Under the pieces are notes generated by a model that did no database searches, was not told the DNA's origin, and saw nothing but the letters and a program-made list of their open reading frames with translations. The translations under genes and the position numbers were made by a program. Shown one piece after another: positions 1 through 11,118 of a stretch of DNA of 64,000 nt. The stretch comes from Halosaccharopolyspora lacisalsi. Its GTDB lineage: Bacteria > Actinomycetota > Actinomycetes > Mycobacteriales > Pseudonocardiaceae. The DNA lies in the NCBI RefSeq assembly GCF_014137975.1, contig NZ_JACGWZ010000001.1:496001-560000 (forward strand), read 5' to 3'. The stretch's first letter is position 1. Every line of letters begins with the position of its first letter.

Positions 1-223
1 GCAAGCGCTGTGCCTGTTCCTTGCTCACGCGGGAGGTGGTGGCGCATCGCGTGCAGGTCAGCGTCCGGCGGACGCGCACGGGAAGCAGCGGGACGAAGAA
101 CAGGCTGAACTTGGTCACGACCTTGTCCAGCGCCGCGGCGAAGGTTCCGCCGCAGACGGAGCAGTACCGCATCACCACGGCCAGCCGTCGGGTCGAGCTC
201 CGCAGCCCGAAAAGAATGAACAA
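1..223 (-). CDS. Zinc-ribbon domain protein (3' end beyond window)
   Basis: Reading leftward from a TTG at 223 the protein begins MFILFGLRSSTRR and continues past the window edge, so only about 74 residues are visible. An RBS-like GGAGG lies 5 bases upstream (229-233). Two CxxC pairs are seen, CSVC near residue 24 and CTRC near residue 58, with a hydrophobic FSLFFVPLLP segment between them. This pattern matches small actinobacterial zinc-ribbon family proteins (MFFIFG... type) of unknown function. The CxxC pairs presumably bind one zinc ion. The family call comes from pattern memory and the missing C-terminus prevents further assignment. Confidence 0.65.
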   Translation of the reverse strand, partial: MFILFGLRSSTRRLAVVMRYCSVCGGTFAAALDKVVTKFSLFFVPLLPVRVRRTLTCTRCATTSRVSKEQAQRL

Positions 224-280
224 GGGTGCCTCCTCGCCGCGTCACCACGCCCACGGTAGGCCCGAAACCGACTTGGAAGC

Positions 281-387
281 GCGCGGATCGGCTTGCTCGG
301 CGGGTGCGGGTGGGCCCGGGCTGGCCCGCCCCGCCGGGTTGTGCGATTTTCCCTAAACTTGTGCCACAACTTCAGGGAAAATCGCAC
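281..387. repeat. Dispersed repeat family 1, copy 1, ending in a 47-bp hairpin
   Basis: Positions 341-387 form an inverted repeat of two 23-base arms around a single C, with 21 of 23 positions complementary (outer arm GTGCGATTTTCCCT). The hairpin ends three bases before the amidohydrolase stop codon, so it may also terminate that leftward gene. A second copy lies at 12629-12765. The similarity extends left of the hairpin to a shared GCGGATCG(G/A)CTTGCTCGG block, so the unit is about 105-135 bp rather than a plain terminator. Confidence 0.8.
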
Positions 388-389
388 CG

Positions 390-1634
390 TCACCAGAGCT
401 CGCCGAGCGCGGCGGTGACGAGGGTCTCCACTCCGGTGCGCAGCGTCGGGTACAGCACCGGGGCGAACAGCGGTGAGTGGTTGGAGGGGATGTCGCGGTC
501 GACGGTATCCGCCGCCCTGGCCGCCGCGACGCGCTCCGGGTCCATCCCCCCGACGAACCAGAACACCGCGGGCGCCTCGGCGGCCGTGCCGAACGTCCCG
601 AAGTCCTCGCTGCCCGCCACCAGCGGACCCGAACGCACGCGGTCCGGCCCGAAGTGGGCGCGGAACCGCTCGGACACCCGCTCGGTGGCCGACTCGTCGT
701 TGACGTTGCTCGGGAACGAGGTGATGGGGGTGATCTCCGGGGGCTTCGGCGCTCCGGCCGCCTGCGCCTCGGCGTGCACGATCCGGTGCGTGGCCGCGAC
801 GACGCGTTCGCGCACCTCCGGGTCGAACGAGCGGATGTTGACCGTCAGTTCGGCCTCGGACGGGATGACGTTGTGCGTGGTTCCCGCCTGCAGCGATCCG
901 ACGGTCACCACGGCCGACTCGGTGGGTGCGACCTCGCGCGAGACGATGGTCTGCAACCGCAGCACCGTCGAGGAGGCGAGCACGACCGGGTCGGTGGTCG
1001 CCTCGGGACGTGAGCCGTGTCCACCCCGGCCGAACATCCGCACGCGGAAGGCGTCGGTGGCCGCCATCACCAGCCCCGGGCGGGTGAAGACCTCGCCGGC
1101 GGACATGGGCCCCACGTGCTGGCCGAAGGCGATGTCCGGGCACCCGAACCGCTCGAAGAGCCCGTCCTCGATCATCCCCTCGGCACCGCCGCCCGCCTCC
1201 TCGCCGGGCTGCAACACCACCTGGAGCGTCCCCGACCACTCGGACCGGCCCGCGGCCAGCAGACGCGCGGCCCCGAGCATCCACGTGACGTGCATGTCGT
1301 GCCCGCAGGCGTGGGTCACCGGCACCACGTCCCCCTCGTCGTTGGTGGCGGTGGCCGCACTGGCGTAGTCCAGTCCGGTCCGTTCCCGGACCGGCAGCGC
1401 GTCCATGTCCGCTCGCAGCAGCACGGTCGGTCCCGTCCCGTTGCGCAGCAGACCGACCACGCCGGTGCGGCCCACACCGGTGGTCACCTCGAAGCCCGCG
1501 TCCCGCAGCGCGCGGGCGGCGATGCCGGCCGTGCGGTGCTCGGCGAACGACAGCTCGGGATTCCGGTGCAGGTCGACGTAGAGGCTCTCGTACTCGGGCA
1601 GCAGGGCTTCCAGCCCGTCCAGTACCGACGTCAT
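390..1634 (-). CDS. M20 family amidohydrolase (hippurate hydrolase-like)
   Basis: This is a 414-residue metallopeptidase-fold enzyme of the M20D type, predicted to cleave an acyl or aminoacyl amide bond in the cytosol. The metal-binding motif THACGHDMH (residues 108-115) and a later PGEEAGGGAEGM motif that supplies the catalytic and metal-bridging Glu are present, followed by the usual lid domain and a second metal-domain segment (ITSFPSNVND...GSEDFG). The ATG at 1634 has GGGAGG just upstream. It lies 139 bases downstream of the PAP2 gene on the same strand and ends in a large hairpin. The substrate cannot be told from sequence, and indole-acetyl-amino acid or N-acyl amino acid hydrolases share these motifs. 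Confidence 0.85.
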   Translation of the reverse strand: MTSVLDGLEALLPEYESLYVDLHRNPELSFAEHRTAGIAARALRDAGFEVTTGVGRTGVVGLLRNGTGPTVLLRADMDALPVRERTGLDYASAATATNDEGDVVPVTHACGHDMHVTWMLGAARLLAAGRSEWSGTLQVVLQPGEEAGGGAEGMIEDGLFERFGCPDIAFGQHVGPMSAGEVFTRPGLVMAATDAFRVRMFGRGGHGSRPEATTDPVVLASSTVLRLQTIVSREVAPTESAVVTVGSLQAGTTHNVIPSEAELTVNIRSFDPEVRERVVAATHRIVHAEAQAAGAPKPPEITPITSFPSNVNDESATERVSERFRAHFGPDRVRSGPLVAGSEDFGTFGTAAEAPAVFWFVGGMDPERVAAARAADTVDRDIPSNHSPLFAPVLYPTLRTGVETLVTAALGELW

Positions 1635-1773
1635 CGTTCCTCCCGGGATTCATCGATCACCGCGAGTCTCGTCCCGGAACTACCCACCCACGGGGCGGGG
1701 CGAAGCACCCGACGGGACGGGCACCCCCGCCGGGAGCGGACCCGGTCGGTGCGGCGGTCCGGGACGGCTGCGC

Positions 1774-2553
1774 TCACTCCGGCGGTTTTCGCCGGTGGGC
1801 GCGGGCGACGAGGTGGTCGACGAGGTGCTGGAGGGGATACGACAGGGACCACAGGCTCACCGCGCCGACGGCGCAGACCACTCCGAGAATCCACCCCGCC
1901 ACGACGTCCGAGGGGGCGTGGACGCCGAGGATCACCCGGGACAGGCCGACGACCGTCACCAGCAGCAGGGCCGTGGTGACGGTGGCCGCGCGGGAGGCCC
2001 GCGAGCTCAGCACGCGCAGCAGCAGGAAGACGAGCACCAGGTACACGGCAGCCGAGTGGCTCGAGTGCCCGGACGGGAAGCCGAAACCGTCCTCGGGGGT
2101 GGCCAGCGGGGCCGGGGCCGGGCGGGGTCGTGCGACGAGGAGTTTGATCAGGAACACCGCGAGGGCGTCGATGACGCCGGTCACCGCCAGCAGCAGGGCC
2201 GGAACCCAGGACCGGGTACGTACGCGCAGGTACACGGCCGCCACGACGCTCACTCCGGTGAGCACCAGGTCGTCCCCGATCCAGGTGAGCACCCCGAAAG
2301 TCGTGACCAGAGCGTGAGTGCGGATCGCGGCGACGAGTTCCAGCAGGCGCCGGTCCAGTCCGAGCAGCGGGCCGCCCTCGTGAACCTGCTCGGCCAGCTC
2401 CCCGAACATCCACAGTCCGAGCGCGACCAGCAGCAGTCCCGCCACGGGGGGCAACCACGGGTACGCGGCGGCCAGGTCGCGCAGGCTCGCTCGACGCTGC
2501 TCGCCGGAGTCGCGTGTGGGCTCGTCGTTGCTTCGCGCGGAAGCCACTGTCAC
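1774..2553 (-). CDS. PAP2-superfamily membrane phosphatase
   Basis: A 259-residue polytopic membrane protein carrying the three-part PAP2 acid phosphatase signature: KLLVARPRP (about residue 138), PSGHSSHSA (about 161) and SRVILGVHAPSDVVAG (about 206). The His of the last motif forms the phospho-enzyme and the SGH His is the acid/base in this family. About six hydrophobic segments are visible. Such enzymes dephosphorylate lipid phosphates such as undecaprenyl pyrophosphate or phosphatidate on the outer membrane face. The start is a GTG at 2553, a choice based on frame only because no strong ribosome site is seen. The exact lipid substrate is unknown. Confidence 0.85.
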   Translation of the reverse strand: MTVASARSNDEPTRDSGEQRRASLRDLAAAYPWLPPVAGLLLVALGLWMFGELAEQVHEGGPLLGLDRRLLELVAAIRTHALVTTFGVLTWIGDDLVLTGVSVVAAVYLRVRTRSWVPALLLAVTGVIDALAVFLIKLLVARPRPAPAPLATPEDGFGFPSGHSSHSAAVYLVLVFLLLRVLSSRASRAATVTTALLLVTVVGLSRVILGVHAPSDVVAGWILGVVCAVGAVSLWSLSYPLQHLVDHLVARAHRRKPPE

Positions 2554-2720
2554 GGATCACGCTCCGAAGGATGTCGTGAACAGGTTCCGCGGTCGGATTC
2601 TACCGACATCCGGGCCGGTTTCGGTGTTCGTGAACACACCATCACCGCGAACGGCGGGTTCCGTGGCGGGCACGACCCATGAGAAGCGAAAACCCCAGGT
2701 CGAATGAGCTGGGGTAGCGG

Positions 2721-2792
2721 TGCGCCAAGAGGGACTCGAACCCACAACCCACTGATTAAGAGTCAGTTGCTCTGCCATTGAGCTATTGGCGC
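2721..2792 (-). tRNA. tRNA-Lys (anticodon CTT)
   Basis: The reverse strand folds as a complete cloverleaf: acceptor GCGCCAA with TTGGCGC plus discriminator A, and anticodon stem ACTGA/TCAGT around loop CTCTTAA, giving anticodon CTT. The 3' CCA is not encoded. The T-stem (GTGGG with CCCTC) has one T-T mismatch at its second pair. The gene sits alone between the PAP2 gene and the L,D-transpeptidase. Confidence 0.95.
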
Positions 2793-3038
2793 TTTGAGTT
2801 TGTTGGCCGACTTGCGTTCCGTCCGGAATCTTTCCTTGCCGGCGACAAGTAGAACTCTAGCACGGTTGTCGGGGGTGCGATTCGAGGGGGGGTCTCGAGC
2901 GGTGGAGCTCTCGCCGCGGCGTCGAGGTAACGCGGGAGTGACGGTTTCGGGCCGGACGCAACCCGTCCGGGTGGGGGCGCGTCCCACGGGTGGCAACCAA
3001 GAATTATTACACTACGTGTACGATTGCTTGCAATTGTA

Positions 3039-3071
3039 CCGATCGGGTGAGCCTTGAGGCTGCCCGATCGG
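3039..3071 (+). promoter_or_regulatory. Hairpin in the leader of the L,D-transpeptidase gene
   Basis: CCGATCGGG at 3039-3047 pairs with CCCGATCGG at 3063-3071, and the interior AGCC-TTGA-GGCT adds a second 4-bp helix, making a 33-base structure. It ends 16 bases before the first possible start codon and has no U-run, so it is not a standard terminator. The 60 bases before it are locally AT-rich and are the likely promoter region. Confidence 0.5.
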
Positions 3072-3087
3072 GACGTGTCGGATCGGG

Positions 3088-4305
3088 ATGAACGAAATGT
3101 GGCGCATGCGTAACTCATCCAGGAGAGCAGCACCCTTGCTCCGTCGGGGGCTCTCCGTGCTCGTCGTCGGCGTGGTCGCCGTTCTCCTCGCAAGTTGTGG
3201 CGGTGCGGTCCAGAGCGCGGGCGGCAAGCGGTCGGTCACCGTTCCTCCGGAGGAGCCCTCGGTGCGGTTGGCCCCCGGGGACGGGGCCGAGGACGTTTCA
3301 CCGACGGGTGAGATCAAGGCCACGGCGACCAACGCGAAGATCACCGAGGCGGTGCTGACCAACTCCTCCGGCGAGCGGGTCGAGGGCGAGCTCACGTCAG
3401 AGGACACGACGTGGAAGGTGGCCGAGCCCCTCGGCTACGGCAAGTCCTACACGCTGCGGGTCACCGCCGAGGGGCCCAGCGGCGAACCGATCACCCGCAC
3501 CAGCGAGTTCGGCACCCTGACGCCCGAACACCAGACCTACGTGTCGATGAACCCGGTGGACGGCCAGACGGTCGGTGTCGGCCAACCACTGGCCTTCTAC
3601 TTCAGCGAGGACGCCCCCGCGCCGGACAAGAAACGTGCCGAGAAGGCGATCGGCATCCACACCGAACCCCACGTCGACGGCGCGTTCTACTGGTTCGACG
3701 ACCGCGAGGTGCACTGGCGACCCAAGGAGTACTGGAAGTCGGGGACGAAGATCACGGTCAACGTCGACGTCTACGGCGAGAACCTCGGCAACGGCGTCTA
3801 CGGCAAGGCCGACCGCACCGCCACCATCACCATCGGGGACAGGGTGATCCTGCGCGCCGACGGTGCCACGCACCAGATGTCGGTCGAGGTCAACGGTCAG
3901 GTCCTGCGCACCATCCCGGTCTCGTTGGGCATGCCGAAGTATCCGTCGCACAGCGGCGTCCACGTCGTCATGCGCAAGCACGAGGAGTATCTGATGGACT
4001 CCACGACCTTCGGCCTGGGGCTGGACGAGGGCGGCTACAAGACGAAGGCCAAGTGGTCCGTGCGGATCTCCAACGGCGGGGAGTTCCTGCACGCGGCGCC
4101 GTGGTCGGTGGGCGCCCAGGGCGAGCGCAACGTCAGCCACGGCTGCGTCAACATGAGCCTCGCCGACGCCAAGTGGGTCTACGACCTCGTGGGCAAGGGT
4201 GACGTCGTCACGATCACGAACTCCGGAGGGAAGCCGCTGCCCTCCTGGGACGGTTTCGGTGACTGGCAGGTTCCCTGGAGCGAGTGGACGGGCGGTAACT
4301 ACTGA
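3088..4305 (+). CDS. L,D-transpeptidase lipoprotein (Ldt with Ig-like domains)
   Basis: A 405-residue cell-wall enzyme that forms 3-3 peptidoglycan cross-links outside the membrane. The N-terminus has an arginine-rich region, a hydrophobic stretch and the lipobox LLASC with Cys37 as the lipid anchor. Two Ig-like domains (about 55-145 and 150-250) precede a YkuD catalytic domain (about 252-378) with the signature SHGCVNMS, in which His351 and Cys353 are catalytic, plus HAAPWS at His335. This is the layout of mycobacterial LdtMt2-type enzymes, including the C-terminal tail. The start is uncertain: ATG codons at 3088, 3097 and 3106 have no clear ribosome site, whereas a TTG at 3136 has AGGAG 10 bases upstream and would still give a good lipoprotein signal. 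Confidence 0.92.
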   Translation: MNEMWRMRNSSRRAAPLLRRGLSVLVVGVVAVLLASCGGAVQSAGGKRSVTVPPEEPSVRLAPGDGAEDVSPTGEIKATATNAKITEAVLTNSSGERVEGELTSEDTTWKVAEPLGYGKSYTLRVTAEGPSGEPITRTSEFGTLTPEHQTYVSMNPVDGQTVGVGQPLAFYFSEDAPAPDKKRAEKAIGIHTEPHVDGAFYWFDDREVHWRPKEYWKSGTKITVNVDVYGENLGNGVYGKADRTATITIGDRVILRADGATHQMSVEVNGQVLRTIPVSLGMPKYPSHSGVHVVMRKHEEYLMDSTTFGLGLDEGGYKTKAKWSVRISNGGEFLHAAPWSVGAQGERNVSHGCVNMSLADAKWVYDLVGKGDVVTITNSGGKPLPSWDGFGDWQVPWSEWTGGNY

Positions 4306-4371
4306 CCACGAACGGGCCCCGATTTCGTCGTTTCGGCCCGCCGTGCCCCGTGAACTGGTAAGAACGCGGCC

Positions 4372-4989
4372 GTGCGAAGCGATGTGGGTAGTGACGAGGT
4401 CGAAAGGTTCCGGTGGATACGCTCCAGCGCCGTGCAGGACGCGGGCTGCCTGACCCTGGTGCGTTCCCCGGACACCGCCGGAGTGGCCGCGGCCTTCGGG
4501 GCGGTGCTCGACCGGGCTCGCGGTTGGGGGTTCGACGAGTTCTGCGAGGAGTCCTTCGCCCGTTTCGAGCAGCACTCGATGATCGCGGTGCGATCGCGGG
4601 GGAACTGGACCCTGGTCGCCGAGGAGAACGGGTTCGAGGGCAGTCGTCCCGAGGTGCTGTGCCGGGTCAGCGCGGGGACCGAGGCGGTCTCGGTGTTCTG
4701 GAACGTCGACGCGGAGACGGAGTTCAACCACGCGGTCGGCGGGGAGGTCCGGACTTCCTTCGAGGCCCTGTTCCCCGACCAGCGCGCGGGCACGGACCCG
4801 GACGCGCTGGAGCGGATCCGGGGTGACCTGCCCTGGGGCCGGGTACTCGACGGGGTCGACACCGTCGGACTGATGCTGGCGCTGGCCGCCCGGGTCACCG
4901 GCAGGGTGCTCACTCCGGAGTGCTTCGAGGGCGAGTTCACGACTTACCCGGTCGCTTCCCGGGACGATGCGACCGGGGGAGCACGATGA
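4372..4989 (+). CDS. DUF6461-like protein
   Basis: A 205-residue soluble protein starting with GTG at 4372. The stretches DAGCLTLVRSPDTAGV (about 22-37), AVRSRGNWTLVAEENGFEGS (about 72-91) and SVFWNVDAETEFNHAVGG resemble the DUF6461 family common in actinomycetes, whose function is not known. No signal peptide or membrane segment is visible. Its stop codon overlaps the next gene's ATG (ATGA at 4986-4989), so the two are probably translated together. The family assignment rests on remembered pattern. Confidence 0.7.
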   Translation: MRSDVGSDEVERFRWIRSSAVQDAGCLTLVRSPDTAGVAAAFGAVLDRARGWGFDEFCEESFARFEQHSMIAVRSRGNWTLVAEENGFEGSRPEVLCRVSAGTEAVSVFWNVDAETEFNHAVGGEVRTSFEALFPDQRAGTDPDALERIRGDLPWGRVLDGVDTVGLMLALAARVTGRVLTPECFEGEFTTYPVASRDDATGGAR

Positions 4990-5681
4990 GGGGCGTGTTG
5001 CGGTTTCTGCGCCGCCGCTTTCGCGGTCACGAGTCCGAGTCCGGTACCGATGTCGCCACCGACGCTCGGGTACGCGCGTTGACGTTCTGGCAGCGGTGGT
5101 ACGACCTGCTTCCCGAGGTCAGCGCCGCTCTCGGCGACGGCGAGTCGAGTCGGGTCGACCACCAGCTCGCCGAGGCCGTCGCGCTCGTGCACCCGCGGCT
5201 CACCTTCTCCATCGAGCGCGGGAACCGAGCGGTCTACGCGCTGGTGGTGACCGGTCAGGCCGATCCCGAACTGCGGCCCTACACCGACGCGTGGAGGGCC
5301 GCGGCCCCTGAAACGGACTCGCTGTGGGAGTACCACGACGCCGTCCCCCCGGTTCCGGATCCGACGCAGGTCACGGTCAACCTGCACGGCGGGAAGTACC
5401 CGCTGGAGCAGGTGCTGGTCGCTGCTCAGGTCGACGCCGGCCTGGTGGACGTGGCCGTCTACCACCCCGGCTTCGCCGAGCTCGGCGAAGCCGAGCGCGA
5501 GGCGCTGACCTTCCTTCCGCTGCACGCCACGCTCGGCGAACGCGTGGCCGCCGACCGCCTCGGCCGGGTGGAGACCGCCGAGCGGGAACCGCAGGGCAGC
5601 ATGGACCTGCTGGAGTTCCGTGACCTCGTGCGCGGCTTGGACGGGGAGCCGGGTGATCCCGAGCGGGGGGAGGACTGCTGA
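4986..5681 (+). CDS. Conserved hypothetical protein coupled to the DUF6461-like gene
   Basis: The ATG at 4986 overlaps the preceding stop codon in an ATGA junction, giving a 231-residue product. It starts with an arginine-rich tail (MRGVLRFLRRRFRG) and then RVRALTFWQRWYDLLPEVSAAL, a soluble domain rich in Glu, Asp and Val. No membrane span or catalytic motif is recognised. The coupling argues that it works with the DUF6461-like partner. I do not recognise the family with certainty. A longer reading from 4920 would overlap the upstream gene by 70 bases and is less likely. Confidence 0.7.
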   Translation: MRGVLRFLRRRFRGHESESGTDVATDARVRALTFWQRWYDLLPEVSAALGDGESSRVDHQLAEAVALVHPRLTFSIERGNRAVYALVVTGQADPELRPYTDAWRAAAPETDSLWEYHDAVPPVPDPTQVTVNLHGGKYPLEQVLVAAQVDAGLVDVAVYHPGFAELGEAEREALTFLPLHATLGERVAADRLGRVETAEREPQGSMDLLEFRDLVRGLDGEPGDPERGEDC

Positions 5682-5753
5682 GCGCGGGCGGTGTTTCCCA
5701 CCGGAAAACGCCCCCACCGCGAGGCACCGCGTGTCGCTGTCGGGGTTGCTGGT

Positions 5754-8122
<2,369 letters not shown>

Positions 8123-8140
8123 GTGCTCTTCGTCAGCCCC

Positions 8141-8794
8141 TCAGCTGTCGAGGACGACGGAGACGATTCCGGCCAGGTGGGTGAGCCGGGCGACCTCGGA
8201 GGCGCGGAACATCGGACCTCCCGGACGTCCGGCCAGCAGCACCCGGTCGGGTTTGCCGATGGGGGTGGCGGCGAGCTCGGTGCCGAGTTCCTTCCAGGTG
8301 TGCGGCACCCACTCCTCGTCGGAGTCCAGTATGGTCGCCCGGGGCAGCGGCAGCCACGGCACGTCGAGGTAGTCGTCCTGCGGTGCCGAGGTGCTGGAGG
8401 CCAGGTGCTCGGCGCCGCCCGTGCGGTGCCCGAACACGATCGCCCACCCCGAGCGAATGATCTTGGGGACGCCCTCGGCGAACAGGTGCAGCCCGCGCCC
8501 GGGCTCGGCGGCGATCTCCTCCACCAGCTCCAGCTCGCGGTGGGTGTCGAGCACTCCCGCGTAGGGGCGCACCGCGTCGACCTCCACGCCGTTGATGGAC
8601 TCCGCCGCGGTGATGAGCACGTCCGGCAGCCGTCCGGAGGGCAGCTCCACGACCATGTCGTCGACGGCGATCTCGCTGCCGCGTTCGACGACGTCGACGC
8701 TGAGGATGTCGGCACCGACCTCGCCCAGTGCGCCGGCCACCGCCCCCAGGATTCCGGGGCGGTCCGGGACTTGCACCCGGATCAGGAAGGACAC
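8141..8794 (-). CDS. ACT-domain-containing protein
   Basis: A 217-residue protein beginning (GTG at 8794) SFLIRVQVPDRPGILGAVAGALGEVGADI, a classic ACT ligand-binding domain (about residues 1-70). The remaining 140 residues (FAEGVPKIIRSGWAIVF... and a C-terminal ARLTHLAGIVSVVLDS) form a second domain I do not recognise. ACT domains bind amino acids and regulate enzymes, but no catalytic part is seen. It is transcribed leftward, converging on the RelE-like ORF with an 18-base gap, and is divergent from gatC. An in-frame GTG at 8812 is an alternative start. Confidence 0.75.
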   Translation of the reverse strand: MSFLIRVQVPDRPGILGAVAGALGEVGADILSVDVVERGSEIAVDDMVVELPSGRLPDVLITAAESINGVEVDAVRPYAGVLDTHRELELVEEIAAEPGRGLHLFAEGVPKIIRSGWAIVFGHRTGGAEHLASSTSAPQDDYLDVPWLPLPRATILDSDEEWVPHTWKELGTELAATPIGKPDRVLLAGRPGGPMFRASEVARLTHLAGIVSVVLDS

Positions 8795-9086
8795 CGGAGA
8801 CCACGCCTTCACGCTTCGTGCGCGGCACCTTGCCGGCCGCGCGGGAGTGCGCACGCGCGGACCTTCGACATCGACCGCGGTGCGAGGAGCAGGCGGCACA
8901 GATTGTGGCAGACATGGCCAGTGTCGCGGTGAGCCCGCCGTGACCGTGGCCTTAATTCCGCCCCCGCCCGGCGGCCCGCCGCCACCCCCATAAACTTGGG
9001 GTGATATCCCGGACCCGGCGCGACCGCGCCGGTGCCGGGTATGAGCAGTGACATCACCCATCGGACATGCTCAGGGAGCCCGCGCA

Positions 9087-9386
9087 GTGCCCACGATCTC
9101 CCGTGACGAGGTGGCCCACCTCGCCGGATTGGCCAGGCTGGCCGTCACCGAGGCAGAACTCGACACCTTCGCCGGTCAGCTCGACGACATTCTCGATTCG
9201 GTGGCCAAGGTGAACGAGGTCGCCGCCGAGGACATCCCACCCACCTCGCACGCCGTGCCGTTGACCAACGTCTTCCGTGAGGACGTCGTCCGCCCGGGGC
9301 TCTCGCGCGAGCAGGCGCTCGCGAACGCTCCCGCGACGGAGGAGAACCGCTTCCGCGTGCCTCGGATTCTCAGTGAGGAGGCCTGA
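9087..9386 (+). CDS. gatC: Asp-tRNA(Asn)/Glu-tRNA(Gln) amidotransferase subunit C
   Basis: A 99-residue GatC. It opens [21 protein letters not shown], has the helical pair expected of the GatA-GatB clamp, and ends [15 protein letters not shown]. The GTG at 9087 has AGGGAGC upstream and gives the usual family length; an earlier in-frame start would add an unrelated stretch. The subunit wraps around GatA and stabilises the complex that converts Glu-tRNA(Gln) to Gln-tRNA(Gln). Its stop overlaps the gatA ATG (ATGA). The upstream leader holds a GC-rich hairpin at about 9007-9038. Confidence 0.95.
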   Translation: MPTISRDEVAHLAGLARLAVTEAELDTFAGQLDDILDSVAKVNEVAAEDIPPTSHAVPLTNVFREDVVRPGLSREQALANAPATEENRFRVPRILSEEA

Positions 9387-10924
9387 TGACCTCGACCGCA
9401 TCCGGCGGTGACGCCGAACTGACCGGTTTGAGCGCCTCCGAGCTCGCCGCCAAGATCTCCGCGGGGGAGACCTCCTCGGAGGAGGTGACCCGGGCGCACC
9501 TGGACCGCATCGCCGCCGTCGACCCCGAGGTGCACGCCTTCCTCCATGTCGACGCCGACGGCGCCGTCGAGGCCGCGCGGGGAGCCGACGAGGCCCGCTC
9601 GGCGGGCGGGGCCGCTTCGCCGCTCGCCGGCGTTCCGCTGGCCCTCAAGGACGTGCTGACCACCAGCGACATGCCGACCACGTGCGGCTCCAAGATGCTG
9701 GAGGACTGGACGTCGCCCTACGACTCCACGGTCGTGCAGCGGCTGCGCGCGGCAGGAGTGGTCGTTCTCGGCAAGACGAACATGGACGAGTTCGCGATGG
9801 GCTCCTCCACCGAGAACTCCGCCTACGGCCCGACGCGCAACCCGTGGGACACCGACCGCGTCCCCGGCGGGTCCGGCGGCGGCTCCTCGGCCGCGCTGGC
9901 CGCCTTCGAGGCGCCGCTGGCCATCGGTACCGACACCGGTGGTTCCATCCGCCAGCCCGCCGCGGTGACCGGCACCGTCGGTGTCAAGCCCACCTACGGT
10001 GGCGTGTCCCGGCACGGGTTGGTGGCGTTCTCCTCCTCGCTGGACCAGGCCGGTCCGTGCGGGCGGACCGTGCTCGACGCCGCCCTGCTGCACGAGGTCA
10101 TCGCCGGCCACGACCCGATGGACGCGACGTCGATCGACGCGCCGGTGCCCAGGGTCACCGCCGCCGCGCGGGAAGGCGCGGCCGGTGACCTGCGCGGCGT
10201 GCGCGTCGGTGTCGTGCGCGAGTTCGGCGGTCAGGGCTACCAGGAGGGCGTGCAGCAGTCCTTCCGCGCCGCCGTGGACCAGCTCACCGAGCTGGGCGCC
10301 GAGGTCGTCGAGGTCTCCTGCCCGCACTTCGAGCACGCGTTGAGCGCCTACTACCTCATCGCGCCCAGCGAGTGCTCCTCGAACCTGGCCCGGTTCGACG
10401 CGATGCGCTACGGCCTGCGCGTCGGCGACGACGGCAGCCGCAGCACCGAGGAGGTCATGTCGCTGACCAGGGAGGCCGGCTTCGGCCCCGAGGTCAAGCG
10501 TCGGATCATGCTCGGCACCTACGCGCTGTCGGCGGGCTACTACGAGGCTTACTACGGCCAGGCGCAGAAGGTCCGCACCCTGGTCACCCGCGACTTCGCC
10601 GCCGCCTTCGAGCAGGTCGACGTGCTGGTCTCGCCGACCACGCCGACCACGGCCTTCCGCATCGGCGAGCGGGTCGAGGACCCGATGGCGATGTACCTGG
10701 CCGACCTGTGCACGATCCCGTCGAACCTCGCGGGCAACGCGTCCATGAGCGTTCCGTCCGGCCTGTCCGCCGAGGACGGCCTGCCGGTGGGGTTGCAGAT
10801 CATGGCACCGCCCATGGCCGACGACCGGCTCTACCGGATCGGCGCGGCCTACGAGACCGCCCGCGACGCCGCCACGGGCGGCACCCTGCTCGACCGCGTT
10901 CCGCGACTGGAGGTGGCGTCATGA
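9386..10924 (+). CDS. gatA: Asp-tRNA(Asn)/Glu-tRNA(Gln) amidotransferase subunit A
   Basis: A 512-residue amidase-signature protein that hydrolyses glutamine and passes ammonia to GatB. The catalytic triad is visible: Lys88 in PLALKDVL, the cis-Ser in the [10 protein letters not shown] loop (about 161-170) and the nucleophile Ser187 in [12 protein letters not shown]. The ATG overlaps the gatC stop, and its own stop overlaps the next small gene, so translation of the cluster is coupled. gltX and tRNA-Gln elsewhere in the window supply the misacylated substrate. Confidence 0.97.
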   Translation: MTSTASGGDAELTGLSASELAAKISAGETSSEEVTRAHLDRIAAVDPEVHAFLHVDADGAVEAARGADEARSAGGAASPLAGVPLALKDVLTTSDMPTTCGSKMLEDWTSPYDSTVVQRLRAAGVVVLGKTNMDEFAMGSSTENSAYGPTRNPWDTDRVPGGSGGGSSAALAAFEAPLAIGTDTGGSIRQPAAVTGTVGVKPTYGGVSRHGLVAFSSSLDQAGPCGRTVLDAALLHEVIAGHDPMDATSIDAPVPRVTAAAREGAAGDLRGVRVGVVREFGGQGYQEGVQQSFRAAVDQLTELGAEVVEVSCPHFEHALSAYYLIAPSECSSNLARFDAMRYGLRVGDDGSRSTEEVMSLTREAGFGPEVKRRIMLGTYALSAGYYEAYYGQAQKVRTLVTRDFAAAFEQVDVLVSPTTPTTAFRIGERVEDPMAMYLADLCTIPSNLAGNASMSVPSGLSAEDGLPVGLQIMAPPMADDRLYRIGAAYETARDAATGGTLLDRVPRLEVAS

Positions 10925-11118
10925 ATCCGAAGACCAAGGCGGCCGTGCTGGTGGCTTCCCAGGTCGCCGGAGCCTTCGGGCTGCCGGCCAAGATCCGCGA
11001 GGCCCGCAGGGACGGGGACCGGCTCGCGCTGCTCGACGCGGTGGTGACCGCGCTCAGCATCATCACCGGCACCGCGCTTGCGGTGCGCACACTGCGCCAG
11101 GAGGAGGTCGAGAAGTGA
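10921..11118 (+). CDS. Small conserved protein between gatA and gatB
   Basis: A 65-residue protein starts at ATG 10921, overlapping the gatA stop (ATGA), and ends overlapping the gatB GTG (GTGA at 11115-11118). It has a short basic N-terminus, a polar middle ([11 protein letters not shown]) and one hydrophobic helix ([19 protein letters not shown]), so it may be a single-pass membrane or membrane-touching peptide. The exact stop/start overlaps on both sides argue that it is a real gene of the gat operon. I do not know a function, and it is not a GatCAB subunit. Confidence 0.75.
   Translation: MNPKTKAAVLVASQVAGAFGLPAKIREARRDGDRLALLDAVVTALSIITGTALAVRTLRQEEVEK

Noticed and set aside
3039-3071. 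Rho-independent terminator before the L,D-transpeptidase gene
   Set aside because: The hairpin has no T-run after it and lies too close to the start codon of the gene it would end.
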